From Umbilicaria muhlenbergii (taxonomy: Eukaryota > Ascomycota > Lecanoromycetes > Umbilicariales > Umbilicariaceae): a DNA stretch of 64,000 nt. The notes beneath the pieces are model-generated. The model was not told where the DNA came from. It worked only from the letters and a program-made list of their open reading frames with translations, and did not search any database. Positions 23,474-35,700 of this stretch are shown piece by piece. Position numbers and translations under genes: made by a program. The DNA lies in NCBI GenBank assembly GCA_000611775.1, contig KK106982.1, positions 186,001-250,000 of the forward strand. The letters are read 5' to 3'. Each line of letters begins with the position of its first letter. The first letter of the stretch is position 1.

Positions 23474-25596
23474 ATGCGTAAGTCTCTGTCTAATGCGCCG
23501 TCTCCTGGGCTTCAGCAATCTGTCTATCTTAAAGCACATCCATATTCGCATATAGTAGAGCTCACATCTCCAATTTCAGATAGATGGAGATCTGCCGCTC
23601 GATCTGCCGCTTGGTGGGATGAAGAGGGCGATCCACCGAGCTACAATCCCTTTCGCAAGCTCAATCCACGCCGGAGACGTGGAGTCGATGATGAGGAGAC
23701 CGCTCGAAGCCATACAATCCAGTCGGAAAATGACGTTACGACGAGCATAGAGCAGAATCGAATAGATGAACACATCGCAGGACCTCGTCACCCAAACACT
23801 TTCCCGCCAAACCATACAAGCCTGGAAGGACAATCTCCGACATATCACCCCCAATATCCAGCTTCTGACATCAAGAACAATGAAAAGGAACACAGTGAAG
23901 CTTCTACTGCTGGTACGAGTGCCACTATTGTGGCGGATGGGATCCCTGACGCCCAGGGAGATCGTAATGGGGGCATGAAGCAGCGCAAGTCGGGCCTCTT
24001 GGCTAGGTTCCACAAGAAAGAGAAGAACCAGGACGACAAATCCAAGCGCACATCTGCATCAACGAAGAACGGAAAGAAGTCTAAATTTACCCCTGGTAAT
24101 CAGCTCAAGCGCACGCTGTTCAATTCATGGATCAATGTTCTTCTCATCATGGCTCCGGTGGGCATTGCCGTCAACTACGCACATGTCCAACCAGTAGCTG
24201 TCTTCGTCATCAACTTCATCGCTATAATACCATTGGCAGCGATGCTCAGTTATGCAACGGAGGAGATTGCCTTACGCACGGGAGAGACACTTGGTGGGCT
24301 GTTGAACGCAACATTCGGGTGAGTCTGTCTCTGCTAACCGTATAACTTCAGTCTATTGACGTCATGACAGTAACGCTGTGGAGCTCATTGTATCGGTATT
24401 GGCTTTGGTAAAGGACGAGGTTCTTATCGTGCAGACCTCCTTGATTGGCAGCATCCTCTCCAACCTACTTCTCGTCATGGGCATGTGCTTCTTCTTCGGT
24501 GGCATCAACCGACCCGAACAACATTTCAACATGGTAGTGGCGCAAACAGCTTCGAGTCTCCTTGCTCTTGCTGTTTCCAGCCTTATTATACCTACAGCCT
24601 TCAGTACCTGGGCCCAAGGTGATGGTAAGCTAGACTATACAGCTGCTTTCTAGTACTTTACAATTCCTTGCTAATTCCAGATCCAGCGACGAAGAACGCA
24701 TCAAATATTACGGCACTGTCACGCGGCACATCTGTGCTACTCTTGCTCGTTTACGGAGCCTATCTGTTCTTCCAGCTGAAAACCCACGCCGATATGTACA
24801 ACGAACCAAGCCAAAAAGTGGACAGGAGGGAAAAGAAGAAGAAGAAGATAGAAGGAGGCGAGGTAGAGGCGGGACTTGCAAATATTGGAGCCGGCATGTC
24901 CGGTACAACAGGTCCAGTGAGCGGTAAGAATGAGTCGGGCGGTCCAGAATCACCATTAAGAAAACCGAAGAAGGACGAAGAAGAGAAAGAGGAGCCACAG
25001 CTGCACATTTGGGTGGCAGTCGCCACCCTGGCCATATCAACAGCCCTAGTGGCCGTCTGCGCAGAATTTATGGTTGACAGCATCAACGCTATCACGGATC
25101 AAGGTGGTATCTCCAAGACCTTCGTCGGACTGATCCTCCTTCCCATCGTGGGCAACGCCGCCGAGCACGCCACCGCCGTCACTGTCGCCGTCAAGGACAA
25201 GATGGATTTGGCTATAGGAGTCGCAGTCGGCTCCTCGATGCAGATAGCCCTCCTTGTCATTCCGTTCGTTGTTGTGCTGGGATGGATCCTGGGCAATGAT
25301 ACCATGAATCTTGCCTTTGATGGATTCCAGATCGCCATACTGTTCGTGTCTGTTCTGCTCGTGAATTACCTTATTCAAGATGGCAAATCACACTGGTAAG
25401 TGTTTCTGAGCTATATGTCCCTTCTGTCCCGGAAGTTGTACTAACGACTTCTCTACTCTAGGCTCGAGGGTATACTATTGCAGACTCTCTATATAATCAT
25501 TGCTATAGCTGCTTGGTACGCGCTCTATCCTATTATAATAACAAAGCAACGCTAATTAATTGTAGGTTTTACCCTGCAGTTGGCGAAGTCGCATAA
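23474..25596 (+). CDS. Ca2+/H+ (cation/proton) exchanger, CAX/VCX1 family
   Basis: A membrane antiporter that loads Ca2+ into the vacuole in exchange for protons. Proposed exons are 23474-24318, 24371-24624, 24681-25395, 25462-25515 and 25566-25596, giving 632 residues. The N-terminal ~200 residues are hydrophilic and basic. Two homologous membrane halves follow. The first exchanger motif is [28 protein letters not shown]-like, with the helix split by the first listed intron; the second is [19 protein letters not shown]. The acidic, lysine-rich cytosolic loop between the halves holds KKKKK and EEEKEE runs. The GNAVE and GNAAEH cores are the cation-binding signatures of the family. A 102-nt stretch at the start (23478-23579) looks like an in-frame optional intron, which would remove 34 residues. 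Paralogues exist in most moulds, so the exact gene name is left open. Confidence 0.92.
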
Positions 25597-27480
25597 GCCA
25601 ACACTCAAGCTTCTGCTATATGGCGCGTCCCAAATGACAAACAGGACGACCCTGCCAACACTCCCTCAGCGGCAAGCCATGATGGATGATGGCTATGAGG
25701 AAAGTGAACAATTAACACACACGTGTCCTCGCTCGCGGGAAGAACCAGGGAAATGCAGGAGCTCAGTGGCTCAGAGAGCTGCCAATTAACCCAGCAGTGC
25801 TGGACCATAGTGTTCGCGTCCGAGGACAAGTATTGACTTCTCACAGCTTGCGCACGAAGCCTACGAATATTTCTCAAGGATTTTGCATTTTCCCCGAATA
25901 TGTTTTCCTAGTACTCTTTAATCTCCAACTCTTCAGGCGTTCGGCGGCGGCCTTCTATCGCGTTTTTCGCGGAAGAGAGGGCTTTGAAGCAATTCGATAC
26001 CCGAACCTCGAGCATCTTCGGATTGTACAATACTGTCGCTTTCTTACTTAGCCATTTCCGGTACGGGTCTTAGAGCGGTGCGAGTTAGAGTTATGGCGCG
26101 AGAAAATGGGAGAGTTATTACCATGTTCAGTCCGCGTGATATCGCCGACAATATTGATAATTATACCTCTAAACGTATCCGCTTGTGTTTTGGTAAGTAT
26201 CCAGTGCTCCACCACAGAGGGCGCGACCAGCATGAATACTGACAATGCACGGGAGCACTCCAGATTCGTCTTCTTTCCTGTCGACTGCGCCCACAGTGCC
26301 TGAGACCCAAGGCTCCCATATCAACCCTCCGGCGTCCAAGGCACTAGCGACACCTTTTCGCTCCGCTCCCCGGATGAGGATTCGAAAGCTACCCACGCTC
26401 CCCTTGCACTGTCTTCGAGCCAGGACCCGAGGCGGACGTTTAGGATGGGAGATGCCTAGTCCAGCTAGCCTAGGCCTAGCGCATCTTCGACCCGTCACCG
26501 TGGTGACTCCATTGGTATCTCGAACGGTCCTGTTGCCGACGAAAGGTCTCGGACAGGCCGGTGGGGGTTTGGGTGCCGCCTAATGGTACCCAGACCGGAG
26601 TGGATGCCAGATTTTCCTTTACCGCACCGAGCGGTGGGATGAGTGGATGAGTTGCTGGCGGAACGCACGTGCCGGGTGGGTGGAGGTCGGTCTTTAGTTG
26701 GCGTAGTTCAATTGGTGGAGGGGCCCCCCCGGGGAGAGGGGGTGGGGGTGGGTTGGTAAGGTAGGTAGGCTTGGGGATCGAGATTGCGCGTGAGGTGCGT
26801 GTGCCGTTCGGACTAGGGATTTGCGGGATGGTTGGGGGATGTTCCTGGGAGTGGAGGTGTGGGAGAGGAGATAGATGGTAAGGTTGGAACGAGCGGTCTG
26901 GGTTGGGGGGGATATGTGATCTTGGGGGGTTCCCTTAGGCTGTTGGCTTGTTGTCTGAGCTACTGGCTTCCACTTTGGCCCTGTCCGGCGAGTATCGCTG
27001 GATGAAGATGACGAGAGGTCTTGATCACAATCGAGCAGGCTTACTGACATCTCGTTCCCTCAACTTGCGACGAGTCACTTCCCCACTACGAAGCCTTTGC
27101 CTAAGCTCTCTGCATCTGGTCGAGCCCCCTTGGCTGCCTTTGCACAGATAATTTACCAGCACGGTAGACCATCTGCGACGTGTCTGCCCATCTTCTTCAC
27201 GTCCCCATCGAGTTCATTTCTGTGCGTTGGTGCAGACTTACTTGCATCGTGTATCGTTGAAGCTATCAAGCTACTCTGATATCTCCCTTTGATATCAATT
27301 CTGTTTTATCGTGTGCTCTGTTCCCCTTTGGAAAGCAAGGGCTCATGTTTGTCCCGCAGACACGACAAGAACTCATTTCCACCTGAATTCCCCACTCTTC
27401 TCCTGGAACTTCAGCAACCTGGTGCAGGTCAACTCCGCAGAGATATGAGGGGCTCAGTTCCTCCTTACTCTGTTGATCCC
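25597..27480. other. Gene-free stretch
   Basis: About 1.9 kb follows the exchanger. Overlapping open frames on both strands around 26169-26583 cover each other and have no family features. The 26640-26940 part is strikingly G-rich on the plus strand, with runs of five to seven G or C. No RNA gene was recognised. Confidence 0.45.
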
Positions 27481-27489
27481 GCGAAGCTG

Positions 27490-28099
27490 CAAAACAATTA
27501 AGGTACGAAACATCTTCCTACATCAACAATATCTCTGCATCGCCGATGTATTTCTATTTCAACATCTTCCATCATCTACAACATTTCCCCTCTTTACAAC
27601 ATCTCCCTCCTATCTCCCTCCATCTGCATCTCCCTCCACCAACTAAATCACTCTATGTCATCAATTTCTTTCTACATCCACCAAATTTCCATACATCAAC
27701 AGCATCTTTGTACTTTCAACATGACCCTTCATCAACATCTCCCTCCATCAACATCTCCTTCCATCGACATCTCCTTCCATCAACGTCTTCTTCCATCAAC
27801 ATCCCTTCCTTCAATACCATCTCCCTTCTAACCTTGCCTTACTTGTCCGTCAATACCGTGGAGCGATCACCTTACTTAACATAGACATCATCAGAGAGCT
27901 GACTGCCTGTCATACGGCTTAATTCGCTCTCAATTTGGATTTTAGTCACAGAGGATCAACAACTTCCCCGCAAATCTTCTTCTCTTGTAATGCTTCCTCC
28001 TTTTTGATTGGAGCACATGACAGCACGTTCATCCGACCTTACCTCAATCTGATCTGCGCCACATAATCATACGGTTTCTCGGAATGTTCCCGTCTTGCA
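27490..28099. repeat. Pyrimidine-rich low-complexity stretch with CATCAACATCTCC-like repeats
   Basis: From about 27500 to 27870 the plus strand is built of diverged short motifs such as CATCAACATCTCC and CCATCTCCCTCC, with few G. It begins just after an exon-end-like AAG followed by GTACG at 27490. No reliable protein is encoded. Confidence 0.55.
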
Positions 28100-29625
28100 C
28101 ACTGAGGACATGTTCTCTCTAGGTGCAGCAAAGGGCAGTTCATAAGTGTAAGCATTCCTCCATATGAATTCTTGCCATACAACATCTACTTTTCCTAGGA
28201 CTGTCTTTGTCCGCAAATATGTATTTCCACATTACGATAGCATGTATCTCGTACGTCAAGGCTTTCCTCGATTTGATACGTGCTGGAAAGCCATACATGT
28301 TTTTGCCAAGTCCTCGTTTCGCTCACTAAAGACATCCTCTTCTGCAACAAATCCCAAGTGTAGGTACTTCTCCATCTTCACGCTTTCCATTCAAAGTCCA
28401 CAACTCCCCGAAGCCTATTTGGGTTTTAAAGACCTGCTTTCCATCATATCAGCATACAGCTCGCACATACTAGCTTTTTTCATTCTGATACTCATCGCGA
28501 AGTCATACATATCATTCTCAAGTCTTCGTTAAGCTCACTGAGGACATATCCTTATGCAACAGCGGGCAACTTTCAAATATAAGCACTCTTCCACCTTCAC
28601 TCTTCTCCTGTCGTCTACAACTCCCTAAGACGTGTTTGCGTTTTCAACGCCTGCGTTCTATCATAACAGCACACATCTCACACATCCAGGCTTCTCTCAT
28701 TCGCTCACTGTGGACGTAGTCTTCTGCAACAGTAGGCAACTTCTAAGCGTAAGCACTTTTCCATCTTCACTCGTCTCACACAACCTCCGCAGATCCCTGA
28801 GACCTATTTAGGTTTTGAAAGATCTACATTCCCTCAAACCTACATACCTCTCCCACGTGCAGGCGTTTCTCCACTAGTACTTGGTACAACCACACTTGTT
28901 ATTTTCAAGTCTTCTTCCTTCTTCCTTCTCTCTTCTTCGTTTTGCCCTCTAAAGACGTGCTCTCTTCAGCCGCAACAACGGACGGACTATAAGTGTAAGG
29001 CACTTCTCCATCATCATTCTTCCCTTACAACGTCTACAATTGTTGCGACCATGTCCGGGGGCTTTGAAAAACCTGCGTTCTTATCACAACAGCACATAAT
29101 ACATACGTCCACGCATTTCTCAATTTGATACTCACTATGAATCGTACATGTTCGTTCCGAGTCTACATTTTGCTAACTAACGACATGTTCTCCTCAGATG
29201 CAACAGCGGGCGACCTGTAACTGTAAGTACTTCTCAATCCCGATTCTGGCTGAACAAAGTCTACGAGCCCTGGGACCTATCCTAAGTCCTTCGAGAAGCC
29301 TGCATCCTTATCACAGCAGCACACAACCTGTCATCGAAGTGTTTCTCAATTTGATTCCCATCACACCCAGTACATGTTCTTTCAAGTCTATGTTTCGCTC
29401 CTACTAACATGCTCGCTTCAGGTGCAATAGCGGGCGACCCGTAACTGTAAGTACTTCCCATTCTCCATTCTGGCGATACAAAGTCTACCTCCCTGGAGTC
29501 TTTTCTAAGTCTTCGAAAAACTTGCGTTCTCATCACAACAGTACACAAAATATAGGCCTGCGCCTTTCTCAATTGGAAATTCACCATGACTGTCATACAA
29601 CTTCATGGAAAGCCTCTAACGCTAT
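28100..29625 (+). repeat. Seven-unit tandem array with repeated micro-exon-like modules
   Basis: Diverged units begin near 28100, 28324, 28536, 28706, 28948, 29175 and 29400, with periods of about 170-242 bp, mostly near 225. Each starts like CACTGAGGACATG, then a pyrimidine tract, then TGCAACAGCGGGC, a donor-like site and a ~190-bp tail containing AACAGCACACA. In units 1, 5, 6 and 7 an AG is followed by exactly 25 nt and then GTAAG: 28123-28147, 28970-28994, 29198-29222 and 29422-29446. Units 3 and 4 keep the 25-nt core but have lost the AG, and unit 3 has also lost the donor. Unit 2 has a shortened core. Because 25 is not a multiple of three and the frames hold stops, coding is unlikely. 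Further decayed units may extend to about 30200. The arrangement suggests repeated micro-exons of a spliced non-coding RNA or a duplicated intron segment. Confidence 0.7.
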
Positions 29626-32600
29626 AGCGCTTCCCAGGTCATACTCTCTGTCTTCCCAGAACCTAGCCTCCATCTTCCCGGAACACAATCTCTATTTAAA
29701 GCAGCGGATAGCTATGACCAAGCTGTTCTAGATCTGGGTTCTTGCCTCAAGAATCCTACCATTTTCGGTAATTTTTTATCTCAAATCACCCAACACCTGC
29801 TTCGAAACTGCAGCAACAGTTTGTATACACGGTCAAACCTTCTAAAGCTGACACTCATCATAGAGTCGTACTATTCTTGGAAAGTCCTTGCCTTGCTCAT
29901 TCAAGGTACGCATTCTAGTCGCAGCAACAGACAGCTCATACATCTGAGCTTTCTCGACTTTTGTTCTGCCCTAGGAAATTTACAACTTCCTAGCACATTG
30001 TCACGGTCACTAAACACCTACGTCCCAATTGCAGCCAAAGACAATCAGTAAGATTCGTTTAAGCTAATCTCAACCTGAATCTTGTCGTATGAATTCCACA
30101 TCTTCCTGACTTTTTTGCCCGGACATCGGAGACCTGATTTCTATTTGCAACGCTGGGCACTCCAAGGACTGGTTTGAACGCTCTCCGAAGTACGTCTTTA
30201 TTCTGCTTATAGCAAACACGCAACCAGCTTCTAAATCAACCCGCTCAACTCCCATCTACCTCGAGGTATTACTTCCGGTACGTCTGGGGTGAGTATTTAC
30301 TGTCTCGGTAAGTTGTTTCTTTTTACGCCATCTCTTGTTGATCCTTTACATCAATCGGTGCCACATTCAATCCGCCGTCCACTCCTTCGCATTGATCTCT
30401 CGACGCTCCTGTTCTGCTCTGGACATAGTTGGATCACACTTCTCACCCTTTGCTACTAAAAATTGTCGCTCAGGTACGTCCATCAAGGGTACGCTGCGCT
30501 CTGAAGCTGTTGCACCTGTATATCGCCCTTTGGCCGTCCGCTCTACGCTGTTACACTCTATGCCAGAGACACTCGATTTATCCAGCCTCGCAATCGATTG
30601 TCCTACCGCTTTCAACTCTGCTTATTTCCCATCCTCGTTTGAGATCGGTCCATCTTTCTCAGCGCAAGTTAATCGTTCATCCCACCACTTGCTCTAGAGA
30701 CATCTCCTTTACACTCATCTCCACTACCTACCCTCTCCACGCTTCTCCTCCGCAGTTTTCCTCCCACATCCCTGCATACATCTCCTCCGATTTCTCCTCC
30801 AACCCCTCTTGTAAGTTCTCCTTGGCTCTTTATCTCTACACTATTCCAGCGTGCACTCCTAACCTAAGATTCCTCTTTTCACTTCTGCCCCGCGCTTCTT
30901 CTCTGCTCCGTTTCGGTATTCCGTTGCTGCACTTTGTCCTTGCAATCTCAAACTACACTACCCTTTCCACATATCCTCTACGTATCCACACTACACTACT
31001 ACCCGACACTACTCTACTATACCACATTCTTACTCCTTCCGTACACTATTCTTATGCACTACCTCGCTCCATGCCTACTCTATTCTAAACTGCTAACATA
31101 CATGTCTACCACACACATACCTTCTACACTACCCCATCACACATCTACCCTACATCTCTTCTTGTGTTGCGTTTTTACACCTCTACCCTGTACTTCATTT
31201 CTACCCTTTACTATCCCTCATTCCTACACAGCTGTGCTATCATCTAGACATACACAGATTGTAGTTCTTACTCTTTGCTACTAGTTTTGGTGCGACGAGA
31301 ACGTCCGCAACGATTCAGCATCTTTGGAAGCTGCCTCGTTCCTTTCCATCAGTAACTTGTCGACAGGTAAGCAGCTCTATCTACATCTATTTTTGCACCT
31401 CCAAAAACCCGAGTCGTTACTCTCACTCTTCACCATCACACTTTCAACCCACAACTGATTCAGCGAAAACTCTAATGCTGTTGCGATCGTTTCCTTCTCC
31501 TTAATCGCCGTAAAGGTACTATTAAAACACCTTACATTTGGAGGTTGAGACTTGCACTTAGGACATACTCAAGTCGTCCTTATTCTCGTTCTTCTTCCTA
31601 TTCTTCTCCCACTTCTTCTTTCTCTCTTCCTCTAGCTCTACCTCTACCTCTTCCTCTACCTCTTCCTCTTCCTCTTCCTCTACCTTTTCCTCTACCCCTT
31701 ACTGTACGTCTTCCTCTACCTCTCTCTTCACGTTTTCCTGTATGTCTTCCTCTACCTCTTTCTCTACCTCTTCCAATTCTTTTAACTCTTGCTCCACCTC
31801 ATCTTCTACCTCTACGTCTTTCTCTTCCTCTTCCCTCGCCTCTCCTTCTCTTCCTCTTCTTCTTCCTCTATTTTTTTTCTCCTTCACCACTTGACCATCC
31901 ACTACAAGCTTTAACCTTGCACTCAGCATATACTTGATGACCTGACTTAGGCCTTAATGACGTACTTGGTAGACCAAAAAAAATTTAGTGAGGATGCACC
32001 GTCGCCTTTAGTACTCACCTCAAACCACCGTCGATCTCTCATATCCAAGAATCCCAAACTTGTCTTTCACAACCACAGACTCTTCTGCAGGTAAGTCTAG
32101 AGAGGCCCTACCTACCATCAAATTTACTTTCTTACTCAATTCCACCTCTCATATTCCCGTAATATTTCTGCAAATACTTGCCCTTTACTTCACTCTGCAC
32201 TACAGCGCACTACAACGTCTATCCGGCTGCATAGCAATAAATTTGAACAGTCTCCGACTTTCCTCAAACTCTCTACCTCGAATCTGCTTCCTTTCGATAC
32301 TTCGCCTCTTGCTTTCAGTATGCACCTCTGCATCGTCTTGCTCTGTGCTTTAAATTATACCGACTCCAAACGTTCTTGATTTTCCCCACTGCACCTATCC
32401 TAAACTTTGCTCCTGTAGCTTTTCAGATTACCATGTATCTCGCCAACTCTCATTGCACAGCGACTACTCTGTAGCAACTCGCTCTTCTAGCGCTGTGTAT
32501 CCATAGCAAGCTCTTCTCACCTCGCCGATGGTTACGTGAAGATCCCCTTAGGGGCCGTTAACCAGTCTGAACACTAATTGTGTTGTACTAGGCCCATCAG

Positions 32601-32794
32601 ACCAGTGCGGGATTCTCAGGGTTAGTCTAGACGCTCCCTGGCAACCGCCAGCGTTCTGAATAGTTCTGAATAAGGTTTCAACGCTCAGAGCCACCGTACT
32701 CGTCTCCAGCAAAGCAGTCTTGCGGCATACGTCTACATACCACCAAGGAGACCTCCCTTGTCTCTATTATCACGCAGTCAACTCATTAACAGCT
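29626..32794 (+). other. Pyrimidine-rich region upstream of the SNF2/RING gene, no protein gene
   Basis: About 3.2 kb has a plus strand rich in C and T. Apparent exon ends, that is AG abutting a strong donor, occur at about 29904 (AAG/GTACGC), 30473 (CAG/GTACGT), 31366 (CAG/GTAAGC) and 32090 (CAG/GTAAGT). One plausible exon is 30431-30473, between an ATAG acceptor and the donor at 30474. Open frames here (for example 30429-31088 and 31545-31937) are low-complexity and rich in Leu, Ser, Thr and Pro, as expected from pyrimidine-rich DNA. The block may be transcribed as a spliced non-coding RNA or as a leader of the downstream gene, but nothing proves it. Confidence 0.45.
31585..31885 (+). repeat. 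Long polypyrimidine tract (CTTCCTCTAC-type repeats)
   Basis: About 300 bases are almost entirely C and T on the plus strand, with scattered A and very few G, built from CTTCCTCTACCT-like units. Long mirror-like pyrimidine tracts of this kind can form triplex DNA in other systems. Here that is only a possibility. Confidence 0.75.
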
Positions 32795-35700
32795 ATGGAT
32801 TACGAAGACGATCCAGTACTTGGAGGATCCCCAGAAGACGTCCACGACGACATGGATTTCGAGGAAATCCTTAGTCGTACCCAAACATCACAATCACAGA
32901 GGGTCCTCCTGCTACCAGATATGAACTTCGACCCAAACTTGCCCCCAACCAATCCCGACTCAACAGATCTATTGACCGCAGCAAATAGCATGAACTCAAC
33001 TCAATCTCAGGTTGAGTCAAGCAGCGAAAATACTGGTATGGGCGGTAGTTCTGAAAAGCAACCCTTGCCAGGCTTGGGAGCCGTTCCGCAGAGTCCGAGA
33101 TCAGAGAGCTCATCTCAAGGACCGACTCCGACTCAGCGCTCCCATGAGTCAAGCTCGACACGCAACTCAATATCAGTCGATGTCGAAGGCGCAACCAGTC
33201 CCCAGATCGATGGTTCAGGGGCCCCCCAGCATACAATTCTGGCCAACGACGATGACGATATTGTCATTTTGGAAGAGCGTTCCTCGCCAGCCATTAAGAA
33301 GGAGGTAACGGATGATAACTCAGGCCATGCCTCCAAGTATGCTGGAATGGAACCCATCGTAATTAGCGACACCGACACCGACATGGATGAACCGGGGGCG
33401 CCTCAGGGAACCACGTCTCATGATGGAGCACACCCCACACTTGCAGCCAGCGGTGTCGACCTTGGGACGAGGGCTTTCTTACGCACCCCAAATGCCAAAA
33501 GCAAACGCACTCCTGCGCAAATTGCGAGGATGTTAGAGGCCCAAAAGCGACTTGTGCAGCAAGCCACCGGGAAGAAGGTCACTGGTAAGGCCAGTAGCAT
33601 ATTCAAAGGGTTGCAAGAAGCAGCAGGACAGTCGACCGCGGGGCCCTCCGTCAGTACATCGGTGACCGCCAATAACAGGTCTCAGACTACAGAGGAAGAC
33701 GAACACGCTTGGATGAACAGCGGTGCCCCGGAATCCGATGATGAGGACGCTGCTGCGGCTACGTGAATCTCCTACTCAAAGGCTAGAAGCTATATCCACT
33801 GACAATGGAACCAGGTTCGCGCGATTAAAGAAACGGTACCATCAGAAGAGGACGGAGGGCAAGAACAACTGGCAGGATGATGTCAACTTCTTAAAAGCTG
33901 ACACTGCGGAGAACGCTCGACTCAAGAGGATTCAGAGTCAACGTATACAAGCAGGCTCCAGGTACGTGGGGTACCTTTTCATCCCTATGGTTTTATAAAC
34001 ACGTGTCTGACTTTAGCAGTGACGACGTGCTTCTAGCTTTCAACGATAATGAGGAACTCTTCATGAGGCAAGCGGACCCAGGTTCATCAACCCAGAAACG
34101 TCCCCATCCCACGGCCACCGCAAACAGCAACGAATGCGGCGAATGCGGCGACTATACCAATGTCAATGAGTATGGCCTCTATCTTCGATGTAGGGAAACT
34201 GTCTTGCGACTGATGATGCAATTTCTAGATCTGGTTCAGGTGATGACAGATATCGCAGCGGCTATCAATCGAATAAGAGGACCTGTGCCAGCAGCACTGA
34301 TGAAGCATTCAACCAAAGCTTGGCTGTTGGTATTGAAGCAGAACTTGCCCGAGATAAGAAGAAAGGAAAGGCCCGGAAGAAGAAGGCTGGCACAACCAGT
34401 GGCAAGACGCCAGGAGATAAGAGCAAGGCCAAAACACCCAGGAAGTCCACGGCAAAAGCTCCGAAGCGTTCCAAAAAGCCAGACCTACTGAAGAATGCGA
34501 ATAGTCTGGTGTCAAGCAATGTCTTTGTTGATACGAGCCACGACAGAGCAGCACTACCGTCTGTAACTGCAACTACTAAGCCTGGAGCCCTGAATGCATT
34601 GCTTGCGTCGGTACCCCTGGAAGACCAAAGTACTGCAAAAAGCGACAAGCAACACGTCTTGAAGGCTACCCGAGTTTTGGGCAACCGCAAGTGCTTGGCA
34701 GATGGCAAAGGAGGTTGGAAGCTGAGAGGCATGATATCTTCCTTAAGACATCATCAGGTGTTGGGAGCGGCGTGGATGTTGGAAAGGGAGACGGCGGTAG
34801 ATGGATCCAACGGTGGCTTATGCGCGGATGAGATGGGGTTCGGTAAGACACTGCAGGTGCTAGCAACCATGATCGCTCATCCTCCGCCCCCGGGTGAAAC
34901 TCGCAAGACGACCCTAATCGTGGCAACTCCGGCGCTAGTATCACAGTGGATGGACGAAATAGAGACCCACGTCGAGGAAAATGCCTTGGGGATAGTTGTC
35001 AGGTACCACGCGAGTTCCAGGGTTTCGGGCACCAATGCCATTCTATTGCTCCAACAAGCTTCCGTTATCTTAACGACTTACGGGGAGGTCCTCAAATCAT
35101 ATCCAAAGTACAATCCACCGGTTGAGATCCTTTCCTTCGAAAAGAAGAAGGAGTGGTGGCAAGCGTACTACAAGAAGAATAGGGGACCATTGCATCAAAT
35201 ACCGTTCTGGCGGGTGGTACTAGATGAAGCCCAGGCTATCAAGAATCGTGACAGCCAGACATCGATCGCCTGCCGTGGACTAACAGCAGTCAATCGTTGG
35301 GCCCTGTCCGGGACACCTGTGCAAAACAATGTTCTGGAGCTCTTCCCAGTATGTCATAGTGGTACCCTTACTCTGAGCGATTCGAGGAATACACTGACCT
35401 CTTTACAGTACCTCAAGTTTCTTCATGTAAAGCATGTTGGGTCCTTCGAAGTCTTCAAAGAGAACTTCTGTGATCCCAATAACGAGGCTTCAAACGAGCG
35501 GCTCCACGCCTTCCTGCGTCAAGTACTCATAAGGCGCACGCACGATGACCAACTTTTTGGCGCTCCGTTGATCTCCTTGCCTAAGTGCAGTGAACAGACC
35601 ATCGTTGTGGAGTTCAACGAGATTGAGAGAGCTGTATATGAGGTAATTCGCAATAGGTACATCCGGCGCATCAACTCGTAAGTGAACTCCACCTCCCTAC

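Noticed and set aside
26169-26583. Open frames of ~110 codons on both strands
   Set aside because: They cover each other, lack motifs and lie in a composition-skewed intergenic stretch.
28100-29625. CRISPR-like regular repeats
   Set aside because: Units are ~170-242 bp, diverged, without uniform spacers, in a fungal genome.
31545-31937. 130-codon Leu/Pro/Ser-rich frame
   Set aside because: It is a by-product of the polypyrimidine tract; every frame of such DNA gives Leu, Pro and Ser.
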